A DNA stretch of 50,508 nt from contig DUMM01000086.1 of the NCBI GenBank assembly GCA_012839845.1, positions 1-50,508 of the forward strand, written 5' to 3'. The stretch is from Bacillota bacterium. GTDB lineage: Bacteria > Bacillota > Limnochordia > DTU087. This document shows, in pieces, positions 1 through 7,953 of this stretch. Under the pieces are notes generated by a model. The model did no database searches and was not told where the DNA came from. It saw only the letters and a list, made by a program, of their open reading frames with translations. The translations under genes were made by a program, and so were the position numbers. How positions within the stretch are numbered: the stretch's first letter is position 1; each line of letters opens with the position of its first letter.

Positions 1-774
1 CGCCATGGCGATCCACCAGCCATAGCTGAATATCATCACCAGCCCTAGGGTAGGCCGCCAGTTTTCCATAAACTCCTCTAGTGCCGTGCCGAACTCCCGT
101 ATCTCAGTATTGATGCGGTCCAAAACTGCATTCAGCCTCTCCGGCTGGAAAAAGCGCATTGTAAAGCGGTTGCGGACAAGGGGGACAACGATTACCTTGA
201 CCTTCTCAGGATTCAGGATAAGGTAGAAAGAAAGGGCAAACACAACGAAATAAAACGCGATACCCACTAATAAGAGACCGTACAGCGCTTCAGTCATGCG
301 CCCGTAATCACTGAAGAACAACAGCCACACATAGGCGGCTAAACCGAGAGTAAACCGGGCAAGGCCGTTGCACAGAGTCTTTGCCGTGACAACCGCGGTG
401 GATTGGCCGGCAGTCAAGCCGGTTTGTGTTAGAAGATATGCCTGCACCGGCTCACCGCCGGAGTCAAAGGGGGTTATACTGGATATGAAAGCGCCTATGA
501 CAGCAATGTGCATTCCCTGCGCCATATTAAGGCTGGCCCCTAAGGAGCCGCTCAGGTAGACCATACGGAGACAGTCAAACAGCCATGACAATGCCACTAG
601 GCCGGCTGCCATAATTAAGAGGCTTGGCTTAAGCCTGATTATATCCCTCCAAGACTCACTGCCTTGGGTAAAGTAGATAACAATATAAAGCCCCACCAGG
701 CTGAAGATCAGACTTATAAACGCGCTGCGCTTCAACCGGCCGAAATTCTTCCGGTTACTGCTGTGCCGCCCCAT
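1..774 (-). CDS. Flippase-like integral membrane protein (LPG synthase TM-region / UPF0104 family), 3' end outside window
   Basis: The minus-strand frame is open from an ATG at 774 to the left edge, giving 258 residues with no stop, so the C-terminus lies outside the window. It has a basic N-terminus followed by several hydrophobic segments (roughly residues 18-34, 48-66, 84-98, 150-165, 180-200). The motif TPFDSGGEPVQAYLL near residues 100-115 matches the conserved SGGEP-type signature of the lysylphosphatidylglycerol synthase transmembrane-region family (TIGR00374 type). Family members are polytopic membrane proteins thought to move lipids or lipid-linked molecules; the substrate here cannot be told. 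An AGAAGG-like ribosome site lies about 10 bases upstream of the start. It has its own promoter-like sequence and is not clearly in an operon with feoB. Confidence 0.8.
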   Translation of the reverse strand, partial: MGRHSSNRKNFGRLKRSAFISLIFSLVGLYIVIYFTQGSESWRDIIRLKPSLLIMAAGLVALSWLFDCLRMVYLSGSLGASLNMAQGMHIAVIGAFISSITPFDSGGEPVQAYLLTQTGLTAGQSTAVVTAKTLCNGLARFTLGLAAYVWLLFFSDYGRMTEALYGLLLVGIAFYFVVFALSFYLILNPEKVKVIVVPLVRNRFTMRFFQPERLNAVLDRINTEIREFGTALEEFMENWRPTLGLVMIFSYGWWIAMA

Positions 775-816
775 AAAATGCTTTCCCTTCTTGACGTGGT
801 ACACAATGGTGAAATT

Positions 817-822
817 ATTATA
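817..822 (-). promoter_or_regulatory. Candidate -10 box for the flippase-like gene
   Basis: Read on the minus strand this is a perfect TATAAT, 43 bases upstream of the ATG at 774. The -35 region at 17-18 bases is a poor match (CACTGA), so this is a weak prediction from the -10 alone. Confidence 0.35.
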
Positions 823-956
823 TCACGATCGGTATACATTCAGTGGAAGCATTTACTGGCATGAAGTTGGGGATATAAAACGGTACATTTTATTCAATAT
901 TAACCTGGAGCATTGGGTAAGTAAACTTATCTATAAACAAGAAGGACTATAGGAAA

Positions 957-975
957 GGGGCTCTAGCTGAGCCCC
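957..975 (-). terminator. Terminator hairpin at the end of feoB
   Basis: GGGGCTC and GAGCCCC form a perfect 7-bp GC stem with a 5-base loop. On the minus strand it is followed by TTTCCTAT. The stem spans the feoB stop codon. Confidence 0.55.
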
Positions 976-3074
976 AGCAGAGTACCGACTTGATAGATCG
1001 CAACTGCCACCGTCCATCCCAGCAATATCGTATAGGCGACTGTAACGGCCGTCCATTTCCAGGAACCGGTTTCCCGGCGGATGGCAGCAATTGTGGCAAG
1101 ACAGGGAACGTAGATCAAGGTCATGACCATGAAAGCGTAGGCGGAAAGGGGAGTCCATGCACTCCGCAGGGCGCTTAATAGGTTCGCCTCGCCTACGCCG
1201 TAGAGGACGCCTAGAGTACCGATAACCATCTCTTTAGCTGCGATGCCGAAGATAAGAGCAACTGCTGCCTGCCATGTACCGAAACCAGCCGGCCGCAGGA
1301 CAGGTGCGACGCTCCGCCCGATTATTCCCACCAAGGAGTTGGGACTGCCGGCATCGGTTCCGGGCGGCAGATTGGCCAACAGCCATACGATAGCTACGCC
1401 TGCCAAGATAATGGTCCCGGCCTTGTAGAGGAATTCCTTGCCCCTTTCCCATGTGTGGATCAGGACAGCCGCAGGTCTCGGCATTCTGTAGGGAGGCAGT
1501 TCCATCACAAAGGTGGAAGCTCCTCCGGGTTCGACGAGCATGCCGATCACTTTAGCCGCCAAAGCTGCCAAGACGACGCCCAACAGATAGAGCGAGAATA
1601 CAACTAGGCCCTGACGCTCCTCAAAGAAGGCGGCTGCGAAGAGCACATACACCGGTAAACGCCCCGCGCAGGACATCAAGGGGTTAACCATGATGGTGAT
1701 CAGCCGGTCCTTGGGGTTTTCCAGGTTTCTGGCGGCCAAAATGCCGGTCACGTTACATCCAAACCCTAGAATCATTGGGATAAAGGCCTTACCGTGCAGC
1801 CCGACAGACTGCATGAAGCGATCGGAAAGCAGCGCTGCTCTGGCCATATACCCGACATCTTCGAGAACAGAGATGACCAAGAATAAGAGGAAAATGGGAG
1901 GAGCAAATTCCAACACCGCTCCCACACCTGCTAAGATGCCGTCGACTAGGAACCCAACCAGAAGCTCGGGTGCACCCATGCCCGTCAACAACCCCTCTAC
2001 CCAGTCGCTGAGCATCTCAAAAACGCCCATGAACCACTGGGCTATGGGTGCGCTGACTGTAAAGGTGATGTTAAACATCAGCCAGATTATGCCGAAAAAC
2101 ACCGGATAGGCCAGCCAGCGGTGGAGAGCAATCCGGTCGATGAAGTCCGAGACCCTTCTCGCCGCTTCCTGTCGGCCGATCACTGCTTGGGCAATTTCCG
2201 CCGCCTTGTTATAGCGTACCTCGGTTATGATATCAACGGCTTCTTTCCCAGCTGTTTCCAGGATCCGAGCCTGAGCGGCAGCTACTTCTAACTCTAGGTT
2301 CGACAGTTCACTGGATGTCGAGGAGCCGCTGCTCTGTGCCCAGATTTTGGCAGCAATCCCCTGATTCTTCTCCAGCAGCTTAAGTGCGTACCAGCGTTTG
2401 GGGGCCCCGTGGCAAATAGGTACAATCTCTGTCAGGTATCGTTCCAAAGCTGTTATCTCAGCCTCAACAGCGGGACCGTAATCGATCCTGAAGGAAGATG
2501 CACCGCAGCATTCCCTAGCCGATTCTTCGCTCTCCGAGGAACGGCTGCGGGCTGCTCTAAAGGCAGCCTCCAGCAGCTCATCAACACCCTCTCCATCCAC
2601 TGCGACGGTTGGCACTACCTCTACTCCCAACAGCTCAGAGAGCTGGCCAATATCTATGTCCAATCCCAGGGTCTCAGCCTCATCAAACATGTTTAGAGCA
2701 ATGACCACCGGCACACCCATTTCCATGATCTGCAGAGTTAAGTAAAGGTTTCTCTCTAGATTGGTGGAGTCCACAACGTTGATCACGACATCAGGCTGTT
2801 CATCGATGATGAAATCTCGGGCTATGGTTTCATCTATTGCTCTAGAGCTAAAGGCATAGATCCCGGGAAGGTCAATAATGACGGCCTGGTTGCCGTCCAA
2901 GGACACAAACCCTTCTTTTTTCTCAACGGTTACCCCAGGCCAGTTGCCGACGTGCTGTCTAGCACCGGTAATGGCATTGAAGAGAGCGGTTTTCCCTGCA
3001 TTGGGGTTGCCGGCAAGGGCTATAACCGGTATCTTATGGGCTTGCAGCTTTACCTCGGCAACAGCGTTTAGCAT
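963..3074 (-). CDS. feoB: Ferrous iron transport protein B (FeoB), full length
   Basis: 703 residues when started at the ATG at 3074, which has GGAGGG seven bases upstream; the longer GTG start at 3089 sits on that ribosome site and is rejected. FeoB is the inner-membrane Fe(II) permease with a cytosolic G-protein domain. Visible: P-loop GNPNAGKT near residue 22, DLPG switch motif, NMFD as the G4 motif, a helical spacer, then about ten membrane segments. Two Gate (nucleoside-recognition) regions carry the conserved GFGCN and NPLMSCAGRLPVY motifs. Last gene of a regulator-feoA-feoB operon, 80 bases after feoA. This copy is single-chain, unlike the second FeoB further on (36962-39105). Confidence 0.97.
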   Translation of the reverse strand: MLNAVAEVKLQAHKIPVIALAGNPNAGKTALFNAITGARQHVGNWPGVTVEKKEGFVSLDGNQAVIIDLPGIYAFSSRAIDETIARDFIIDEQPDVVINVVDSTNLERNLYLTLQIMEMGVPVVIALNMFDEAETLGLDIDIGQLSELLGVEVVPTVAVDGEGVDELLEAAFRAARSRSSESEESARECCGASSFRIDYGPAVEAEITALERYLTEIVPICHGAPKRWYALKLLEKNQGIAAKIWAQSSGSSTSSELSNLELEVAAAQARILETAGKEAVDIITEVRYNKAAEIAQAVIGRQEAARRVSDFIDRIALHRWLAYPVFFGIIWLMFNITFTVSAPIAQWFMGVFEMLSDWVEGLLTGMGAPELLVGFLVDGILAGVGAVLEFAPPIFLLFLVISVLEDVGYMARAALLSDRFMQSVGLHGKAFIPMILGFGCNVTGILAARNLENPKDRLITIMVNPLMSCAGRLPVYVLFAAAFFEERQGLVVFSLYLLGVVLAALAAKVIGMLVEPGGASTFVMELPPYRMPRPAAVLIHTWERGKEFLYKAGTIILAGVAIVWLLANLPPGTDAGSPNSLVGIIGRSVAPVLRPAGFGTWQAAVALIFGIAAKEMVIGTLGVLYGVGEANLLSALRSAWTPLSAYAFMVMTLIYVPCLATIAAIRRETGSWKWTAVTVAYTILLGWTVAVAIYQVGTLLGLS

Positions 3075-3154
3075 CTGACATCCCTCCACTGCGTTCCCTG
3101 GTACCCAGGCGAGTTAGTTGTGACTAACTTGAGGGTGAAAAATGGCCAGCCGCC

Positions 3155-3532
3155 TCAATGGCAGCCCATTCGCCTGCCTCCTAAAGTACCGCCTTGCCGT
3201 CTGCCCATCCTCCGCCGATGTCTTCCCCTGTCTTTAGCCACAGCTCTGCTGGGCTTGGCACTCTCTTCAGCGCAGCACGCAGCTCGGGGACATGGTTGGA
3301 CGCAGATTTGGGCTGCTTCCATCTGCCTGAGTGCTAAACGGCATCCTCGGGCGCGGATAATAATCGGGTCTCCCAACGGGGCAGTTCCGTCTACGGTGAC
3401 CTGGGTTCCCGGCGTCAATCCCATATCCATCAGTCTGCGCCGGATGGGGCCGGGGCAGTTAATGCTGATCACGGTGCCTTGAACGCCTCGGTCGAGAGCA
3501 TTTAGTGCTTGATCACGTCTGGAGTTATCCAT
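3155..3532 (-). CDS. feoA: FeoA domain protein with an unusual basic, Cys-rich C-terminal tail
   Basis: 125 residues. Residues about 12-80 are a FeoA (SH3-like) domain, with the typical RRRLMDMGLTPG and ALRQMEAAQICV stretches. FeoA is a small cytosolic partner that stimulates FeoB. The FeoA domain normally ends around residue 80; here about 45 more residues follow, rich in Arg, Cys and Gly, with codon use that looks out of frame. The neighbouring minus-strand frame over the same bases reads more naturally to a TAG at 3181-3183, so an indel near 3300 is possible. The start overlaps the regulator by 8 bases, implying translational coupling. The ribosome site (AAGGAG, 10 bases upstream) lies inside the regulator gene. 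Confidence 0.88.
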   Translation of the reverse strand: MDNSRRDQALNALDRGVQGTVISINCPGPIRRRLMDMGLTPGTQVTVDGTAPLGDPIIIRARGCRLALRQMEAAQICVQPCPRAACCAEESAKPSRAVAKDRGRHRRRMGRRQGGTLGGRRMGCH

Positions 3533-3911
3533 CCTTCACGTTCTCCTTTTCCATATAATCCATCAAGCGGTCCATGGTTTCTTTGCTGATCACGTGTTCA
3601 ATGCTGCAGGCATCTTCTTCTGCAATCTGTTCATCAACACCGAGAATGGAGACAAGAAACTCTTTGATAGTCTGATGGCGCTTGTAGATAGCACGGGCTT
3701 TATTCTTGCCGTCTTCAGTCAGATAGACAGGACCGTACCGTTCCTGACGCACATAACCCCGGTCGGACAGAAGTCCAACTGCTTGGTTGACACTCGCCTT
3801 AGAGACTCCCAGCTCCGCGGCGATATCAGTGGTACGGACACCGGTATCATCATTGGTCAACTTGAATACGGCCTCTAAGTAGTCTTCCAAAGAGGGAGAC
3901 ATGCGTTTCAT
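3525..3911 (-). CDS. DtxR/MntR-family metal-dependent transcriptional repressor
   Basis: 128 residues: a winged helix-turn-helix (residues about 5-70) followed by the metal-binding/dimerisation domain (about 71-128), without the C-terminal SH3 domain of DtxR itself. Aligned to known members, the metal ligands are D10, E13, H79, C102, E105 and H106. C102/E105/H106 is the iron-type DtxR arrangement, while D10 is the residue found in manganese-type MntR (DtxR has Met10). It heads the feoA-feoB operon, so iron sensing is the simplest role. AGGAG lies seven bases before the ATG. A palindrome just upstream suggests autoregulation. Confidence 0.92.
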   Translation of the reverse strand: MKRMSPSLEDYLEAVFKLTNDDTGVRTTDIAAELGVSKASVNQAVGLLSDRGYVRQERYGPVYLTEDGKNKARAIYKRHQTIKEFLVSILGVDEQIAEEDACSIEHVISKETMDRLMDYMEKENVKDG

Positions 3912-3938
3912 CTTGCCACTCCTCAGGCCAGCTAGAAA

Positions 3939-3958
3939 GTAAGTGGGGCCTAACTTAC
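3939..3958. promoter_or_regulatory. Palindromic operator, probable binding site of the DtxR-type repressor
   Basis: A 20-bp imperfect inverted repeat with GTAAGT at one end and ACTTAC at the other; 8 of 10 half-site positions are symmetric. It lies immediately downstream of the -10 box, over the expected transcription start, and 28 bases before the regulator ATG. Binding by the encoded regulator is inferred from position. Confidence 0.6.
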
Positions 3959-3964
3959 GGCTCT

Positions 3965-3993
3965 AATATATAGTGGAGGTGACCTATTGTCAA
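3965..3993 (-). promoter_or_regulatory. Sigma-A-type promoter of the regulator-feoA-feoB operon
   Basis: On the minus strand there is a perfect TTGACA (3988-3993), a 17-base spacer and TATATT (3965-3970), the best promoter match in this part of the window. Confidence 0.75.
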
Positions 3994-4182
3994 GCATGGG
4001 GTATCGAAAATGTCGTGTTTGGCAGCGACTGGCTTTACTGCTCTCCGGCGAACTACATAAGTTACGTCAAAGAGCTGCTGCCCCTCAGTGACGAAGAAAT
4101 TGAGCAGCTGCTGAGCAATGACATCACCACAAGAGGTTTGGCAGCAGCGAAATCAGGCACCCTGACCTCGAAGAACTTCTAG
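3973..4182 (+). pseudogene. Remnant of an amidohydrolase-family C-terminus
   Basis: The plus-strand frame reads GIENVVFGSDWLYC, then PLSDEEIEQLLSND, which resembles the last third of an amidohydrolase-2 type TIM-barrel enzyme: the conserved FGSDW strand carrying the metal-site Asp, then the C-terminal helix. The N-terminal two thirds are missing and there is no credible start or ribosome site. The frame also overlaps the feo promoter on the other strand. I read it as a decayed gene fragment. Confidence 0.5.
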
Positions 4183-4572
4183 AGACTCTAGAAGAGGGTG
4201 TCGATTGCAACGCTCCTTTCAGTATCAAAGTAACAGCCCAATAGTGTCCCTCGGTTGGTGGGTGAAGCCGAAGGGGGAATGTACGTCGGCGAATACGGAT
4301 TAGGTTGGAACAATGTGCACTGCTGTCCATAGAGGAAGGATATTGACGAATTCTGCATCTTTTGAGGAGTCTAGTGCGGTGCTGAACAGCCTGCTGTCAG
4401 ATATGGGTAGTCTCCCTAAGCGGCGGGACCGCTAACTGCAGGACGTCAATTCCCAGTGCCAGGGATGATGGAGAAGCTTATTCAGATAGAAGGACCCAGC
4501 TGAAGCAGCAGGGCCCTGTACCTGTAGGTGTAGTACAAATGCCAATTGCAAAGCAAATCGACCGGGCCAAGG
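4183..4572. other. Gene-free, apparently decayed stretch
   Basis: About 390 bases between the amidohydrolase remnant and rpiB. Short open stretches on the plus strand look protein-like but are interrupted by stops, such as a peptide beginning HPDLEELLETLEEG from about 4160 and another with PVPVGVVQMPIAKQ near 4510. No ribosome site, RNA gene or repeat is evident. It is best seen as pseudogene debris. Confidence 0.4.
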
Positions 4573-5025
4573 TTAAGCGTTGGTGCAGTTTCTATTTTCG
4601 ATATCGCAGATCATAGCTACCCGGTCGGCGTGGCGTCCGCCTTCGAATTCAGTGTTCAGCCAAGTATCGATGATCATCTTAGCTAGGTCAAGTCCCACAA
4701 CCCGAGCGCCCAATGCCAAGATATTGGCGTCATTGTGGCGTCTAGACATGGCAGCTGTATAGCAGTCGGAACAGACCACCGCGCGGATGCCCTTGACCTT
4801 GTTGGCTGCTAAAGACATCCCGACGCCTGTGCCGCAAAACAAAAGGCCCTTGTCGCACTCCCCGCTGGCGACAGCCTTTGCTACTTTCTCGCCGTATAAG
4901 GGATAGTCGGTCCTCTCATTGGAGAAGCAGCCGAAATCCTTGTATTCAATGCCCTTTTCATCCAAGTACGCTTTGATAGCTTCCTTGAACTCGTATGCCG
5001 CGTGATCCGAACCGATGGCTATCAT
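4573..5025 (-). CDS. rpiB: Ribose-5-phosphate isomerase B (RpiB/LacAB family)
   Basis: 150 residues, the usual length of this family. It interconverts ribose 5-phosphate and ribulose 5-phosphate in the cytosolic pentose phosphate pathway. The family landmarks are present: GSDHAA at residues 5-10, the active-site Cys64 in FCGTGVGMS, and His97 in RRHNDAN, corresponding to Cys66 and His99 of the E. coli enzyme. AAGGG lies about 10 bases before the ATG. It stands alone, divergent from the polyamine transporter operon. An allose-6-phosphate isomerase activity, seen in some RpiB proteins, cannot be excluded. Confidence 0.95.
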   Translation of the reverse strand: MIAIGSDHAAYEFKEAIKAYLDEKGIEYKDFGCFSNERTDYPLYGEKVAKAVASGECDKGLLFCGTGVGMSLAANKVKGIRAVVCSDCYTAAMSRRHNDANILALGARVVGLDLAKMIIDTWLNTEFEGGRHADRVAMICDIENRNCTNA

Positions 5026-5140
5026 GTTTTACCATCCCTTCTGTCCTCTTGAAATGATGTGCCTTTCTCCGGCAAACTACCTGCTACTTAGATTATAGCA
5101 ACCCCATTCCCGGTGGGGCAAACAGCATTATTTTTGCCTA

Positions 5141-5168
5141 TTGAAGTCTGTTGATTTTATTGTATAAT
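5141..5168 (+). promoter_or_regulatory. Promoter of the potABCD operon
   Basis: TTGAAG (5141-5146), a 16-base spacer and TATAAT (5163-5168). It lies about 75 bases upstream of the potA ribosome site and is the only good match in the rpiB-potA divergent region. Confidence 0.6.
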
Positions 5169-5245
5169 TAGCGCAGCAAGTAGGGTCATGGGGAATCCCG
5201 ACAGTTCCTTGCTCACAAAAACTTTAAGGTAAGGGGGAGACAACG

Positions 5246-6358
5246 ATAGCTGAGAACGTCATTGTCCGCTTTGAGAATGTTACTAAGCAGTACGATGACG
5301 GCCCACCAGTGCTGGACAACGTGAGCTTCGAGTTGGAGCGAGGCAAGTTCTATACGCTGTTGGGGCCTTCAGGATGTGGGAAGACCACGATTCTGAGGTT
5401 AATCGCCGGCTTCACAGAGCCAACCAAAGGGAAAATCTACATTGATGGTCAAGAGATTCGCACCATCTCTTCCCGTCAGCGGAAAGTCAACACGATTTTC
5501 CAGGATTATGCCTTATTTCCCCACCTAAACGTCTTCGAAAACGTCGCCTTTGGGCTCCGAGTTCGCCGGATGAACAAGGACCTGATCGCCAAGAAGGTGC
5601 GGGATGTCCTGCGGTTCGTTAACTTGGAAGGCTTTGAAAACCGCTCTATCTCCGAGATGTCAGGAGGACAGCAGCAGCGGGTTGCTATTGCCAGGGCTAT
5701 TGTTAACGAGCCCGAGGTACTCCTATTGGATGAACCGCTGTCTGCCCTTGACCTGAAGCTTCGCTCAGAGATGCAGTACGAACTGCGGGAACTGCAGCGC
5801 CGCTTGGGGATCACTTTTGTTTTTGTGACCCATGATCAGGAGGAGGCACTGGCGCTATCTGATGAGGTCTTTGTCTTGAATAACGGCCGCATTCAGCAGA
5901 GCGGAACCCCGATGGATATCTATGACGAACCCGCCAACCGCTTTGTTGCTGAGTTCATCGGAGAATCCAACATTGTAAGGGGCACCATGATCAGAGACTA
6001 TCTGGTTGAATTTGTCGGCCATCAATTTGAGTGCGTTGATAAAGGATTCTCGCCCAATGAGCCGGTGGATATAGTTATTCGCCCGGAGGACCTTGAGCTG
6101 ACCACTGTCGATAAAGGCAAGCTAAGGGTAAGGGTTGATTCCCAGCTATTCCGGGGTGTGCATTACGAGATCTGCTGCTATGACGAGGAAGGTAACGAGT
6201 GGCTGGTTCATTCCACCGCTAAAGCCACCGTGGGAGAGGAGATCGGGCTGTATTTTGACCCCGAAGACATCCATGTGATGAAAGTCAGCGAACCCGAGGT
6301 CAAGGTGGACGAAGGGCTGGGACTGTACGGGGGGGTGCACCATGGAACGGATTCGTAA
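5246..6358 (+). CDS. potA: Spermidine/putrescine ABC transporter ATPase (PotA), apparent ATA start
   Basis: 370 residues if begun at the ATA at 5246. Walker A GPSGCGKT at residues 40-47, signature [14 protein letters not shown] near 137, Walker B LLLDEP near 160, and a C-terminal TOBE-type domain identify PotA, which powers polyamine import. The family's N-terminal beta strand ([13 protein letters not shown]) is encoded upstream of the first GTG at 5309, so that GTG is too far downstream. The frame opens after a TAA at 5225-5227 and contains no ATG, GTG, TTG or CTG before 5309. ATA at 5246 is six bases after a strong AAGGGGGAG. Either ATA initiates, or an ATG has mutated or been misread. The 3' end overlaps potB by 17 bases. 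Confidence 0.93.
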   Translation: MAENVIVRFENVTKQYDDGPPVLDNVSFELERGKFYTLLGPSGCGKTTILRLIAGFTEPTKGKIYIDGQEIRTISSRQRKVNTIFQDYALFPHLNVFENVAFGLRVRRMNKDLIAKKVRDVLRFVNLEGFENRSISEMSGGQQQRVAIARAIVNEPEVLLLDEPLSALDLKLRSEMQYELRELQRRLGITFVFVTHDQEEALALSDEVFVLNNGRIQQSGTPMDIYDEPANRFVAEFIGESNIVRGTMIRDYLVEFVGHQFECVDKGFSPNEPVDIVIRPEDLELTTVDKGKLRVRVDSQLFRGVHYEICCYDEEGNEWLVHSTAKATVGEEIGLYFDPEDIHVMKVSEPEVKVDEGLGLYGGVHHGTDS

Positions 6359-7139
6359 CCTGTTCTTGGTCCCTTACGGCGTGTGGCTGCTCCTGTTTGT
6401 GATAGTCCCTATCCTCATGATCGGCTATTACTCCTTCTTCGATATAGACGGAGTACTGACCCTAAACAACTACAAGCGGTTTTTCTCGCCGACCTATTTC
6501 AGCATGGCTCTGCGGTCCTTTTGGTACGCGGCTCTCATCACGGTGGTCTGCTTGGTGATCGCGTACCCAACGGCGTATTTCCTGACCAAGACCAAGCACA
6601 AGCAGCTGTGGCTGCTCTTGATTATACTGCCGTCGTGGATGAATCTGCTCCTCAAAACCTACGCGTTTATCGGGATTCTGGGGACCCACGGTCCCATTAA
6701 TGCCTTTCTTGGTGTGTTTGGGCTGGCCCCCAGGCAGATCCTCTTTACTGACTTTAGTTTTATCCTGGTGGCGGTTTATATCTTTATACCTTTTATGATC
6801 CTGCCGATTTTCAGTGCACTGGAGAAGCTCAATCCGTCCCTGATTGAGGCGGCGTATGACTTGGGGGCTTCTCACTGGGTCGCTTTTCGCAGGGTGATAT
6901 TCCCCCTGACGCTCGGCGGGGTCAAGTCAGGGGTCCAAGCGGTTTTTATACCGTCACTGTCCCTGTTTATGATCACCCGTCTGATTGCGGGAAACCGAGT
7001 TATCACCTTGGGAACTGCTATAGAACAGCATTTCCTGGTTACACAGGATTGGGGTATGGGCTCGGCCTTAGCGATTTTCCTGGTGATTGCCATGGGCTTG
7101 TCCATGTGGTTCACCGAACGTGGAAGGCGGGTGAGATAG
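6342..7139 (+). CDS. potB: Spermidine/putrescine ABC transporter permease PotB
   Basis: 265 residues with about six membrane segments and the binding-protein-dependent permease EAA loop ([20 protein letters not shown]) near residues 168-187, which contacts PotA. It starts inside the potA 3' end with a G-rich ribosome site, so translation is likely coupled. The order potA-potB-potC-potD is that of the E. coli spermidine-preferring system. PotB forms a heterodimeric channel with PotC. Confidence 0.94.
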   Translation: MERIRNLFLVPYGVWLLLFVIVPILMIGYYSFFDIDGVLTLNNYKRFFSPTYFSMALRSFWYAALITVVCLVIAYPTAYFLTKTKHKQLWLLLIILPSWMNLLLKTYAFIGILGTHGPINAFLGVFGLAPRQILFTDFSFILVAVYIFIPFMILPIFSALEKLNPSLIEAAYDLGASHWVAFRRVIFPLTLGGVKSGVQAVFIPSLSLFMITRLIAGNRVITLGTAIEQHFLVTQDWGMGSALAIFLVIAMGLSMWFTERGRRVR

Positions 7140-7140
7140 A

Positions 7141-7953
7141 GTGGGGAAAACGCATAATCTAGCTAAGATTTACCTTGGTGCGGTGTTCGCCGTCCTCTAT
7201 GCCCCCATTGCCTATCTGGTGTACTACTCCTTTAACAGCGGCGGAACAATGTATGCCTTTGAGGAATTCACTTGGGAATGGTACCAGGAGGTCTTTCAGG
7301 ATACGCGGTTGTTTGTCATACTGCTGAATACCATTACCATTGCTCTGCTTTCGGCAGCAATTTCCACTGTAATTGGAGTATTGGGTGCCATTGCTCTGGC
7401 GAACCTGCGGCACAGGAGAATGCGCAATGCCCTGCTGACGCTAAATAATGTGATGCTGGTTAGCCCGGATGTGATTATCGGGGCATCGTTCTTGATTCTT
7501 TTTGCAGCCATAGGCATACAGTTGGGCTTCACTTCGGTGCTGCTGGCCCATATTGCCTTCAGTGTACCCATTGTGGTCCTGATGGTTCTGCCCAAACTTC
7601 AGGAGATGAGCCCCACGCTGATCGATGCTGCCCGAGATTTGGGTGCCAGCTGGTGGGATGTACTGGCTAGGGTAGTGATTCCCTATATAACCCCGGGAAT
7701 TATGTCGGGCTTCTTCATGGCTTTGACTTACTCCCTAGATGACTTTGCGGTGACCTTTTTCGTCACCGGCGCAGGCTTTTCCACCCTTTCGGTGGAGATT
7801 TACTCTATGGCGAGGAGAGGGATCTCTCTAACCATCAATGCTCTATCGACATTGGTATTCTTGGTAACTTTGCTCCTCGTTGTAGGGTACTATATCATCA
7901 GTACTCGGGCTTCCAATTCGAGACAAGTCCGCTGGGGGGTGGCTAGCAGGTGA
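7141..7953 (+). CDS. potC: Spermidine/putrescine ABC transporter permease PotC
   Basis: 270 residues, GTG start one base after the potB stop. About six membrane segments and the second permease EAA loop (DAARDLGASWWDVLARV) near residues 161-178. It ends by overlapping the potD start by four bases. It is the partner permease of PotB. Confidence 0.94.
   Translation: MGKTHNLAKIYLGAVFAVLYAPIAYLVYYSFNSGGTMYAFEEFTWEWYQEVFQDTRLFVILLNTITIALLSAAISTVIGVLGAIALANLRHRRMRNALLTLNNVMLVSPDVIIGASFLILFAAIGIQLGFTSVLLAHIAFSVPIVVLMVLPKLQEMSPTLIDAARDLGASWWDVLARVVIPYITPGIMSGFFMALTYSLDDFAVTFFVTGAGFSTLSVEIYSMARRGISLTINALSTLVFLVTLLLVVGYYIISTRASNSRQVRWGVASR

Noticed and set aside
4240-4330. Possible group II intron or reverse transcriptase debris
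   Set aside because: A short peptide resembling intron-encoded protein tails is too brief, and no domain V/VI structure or RT motif is present.
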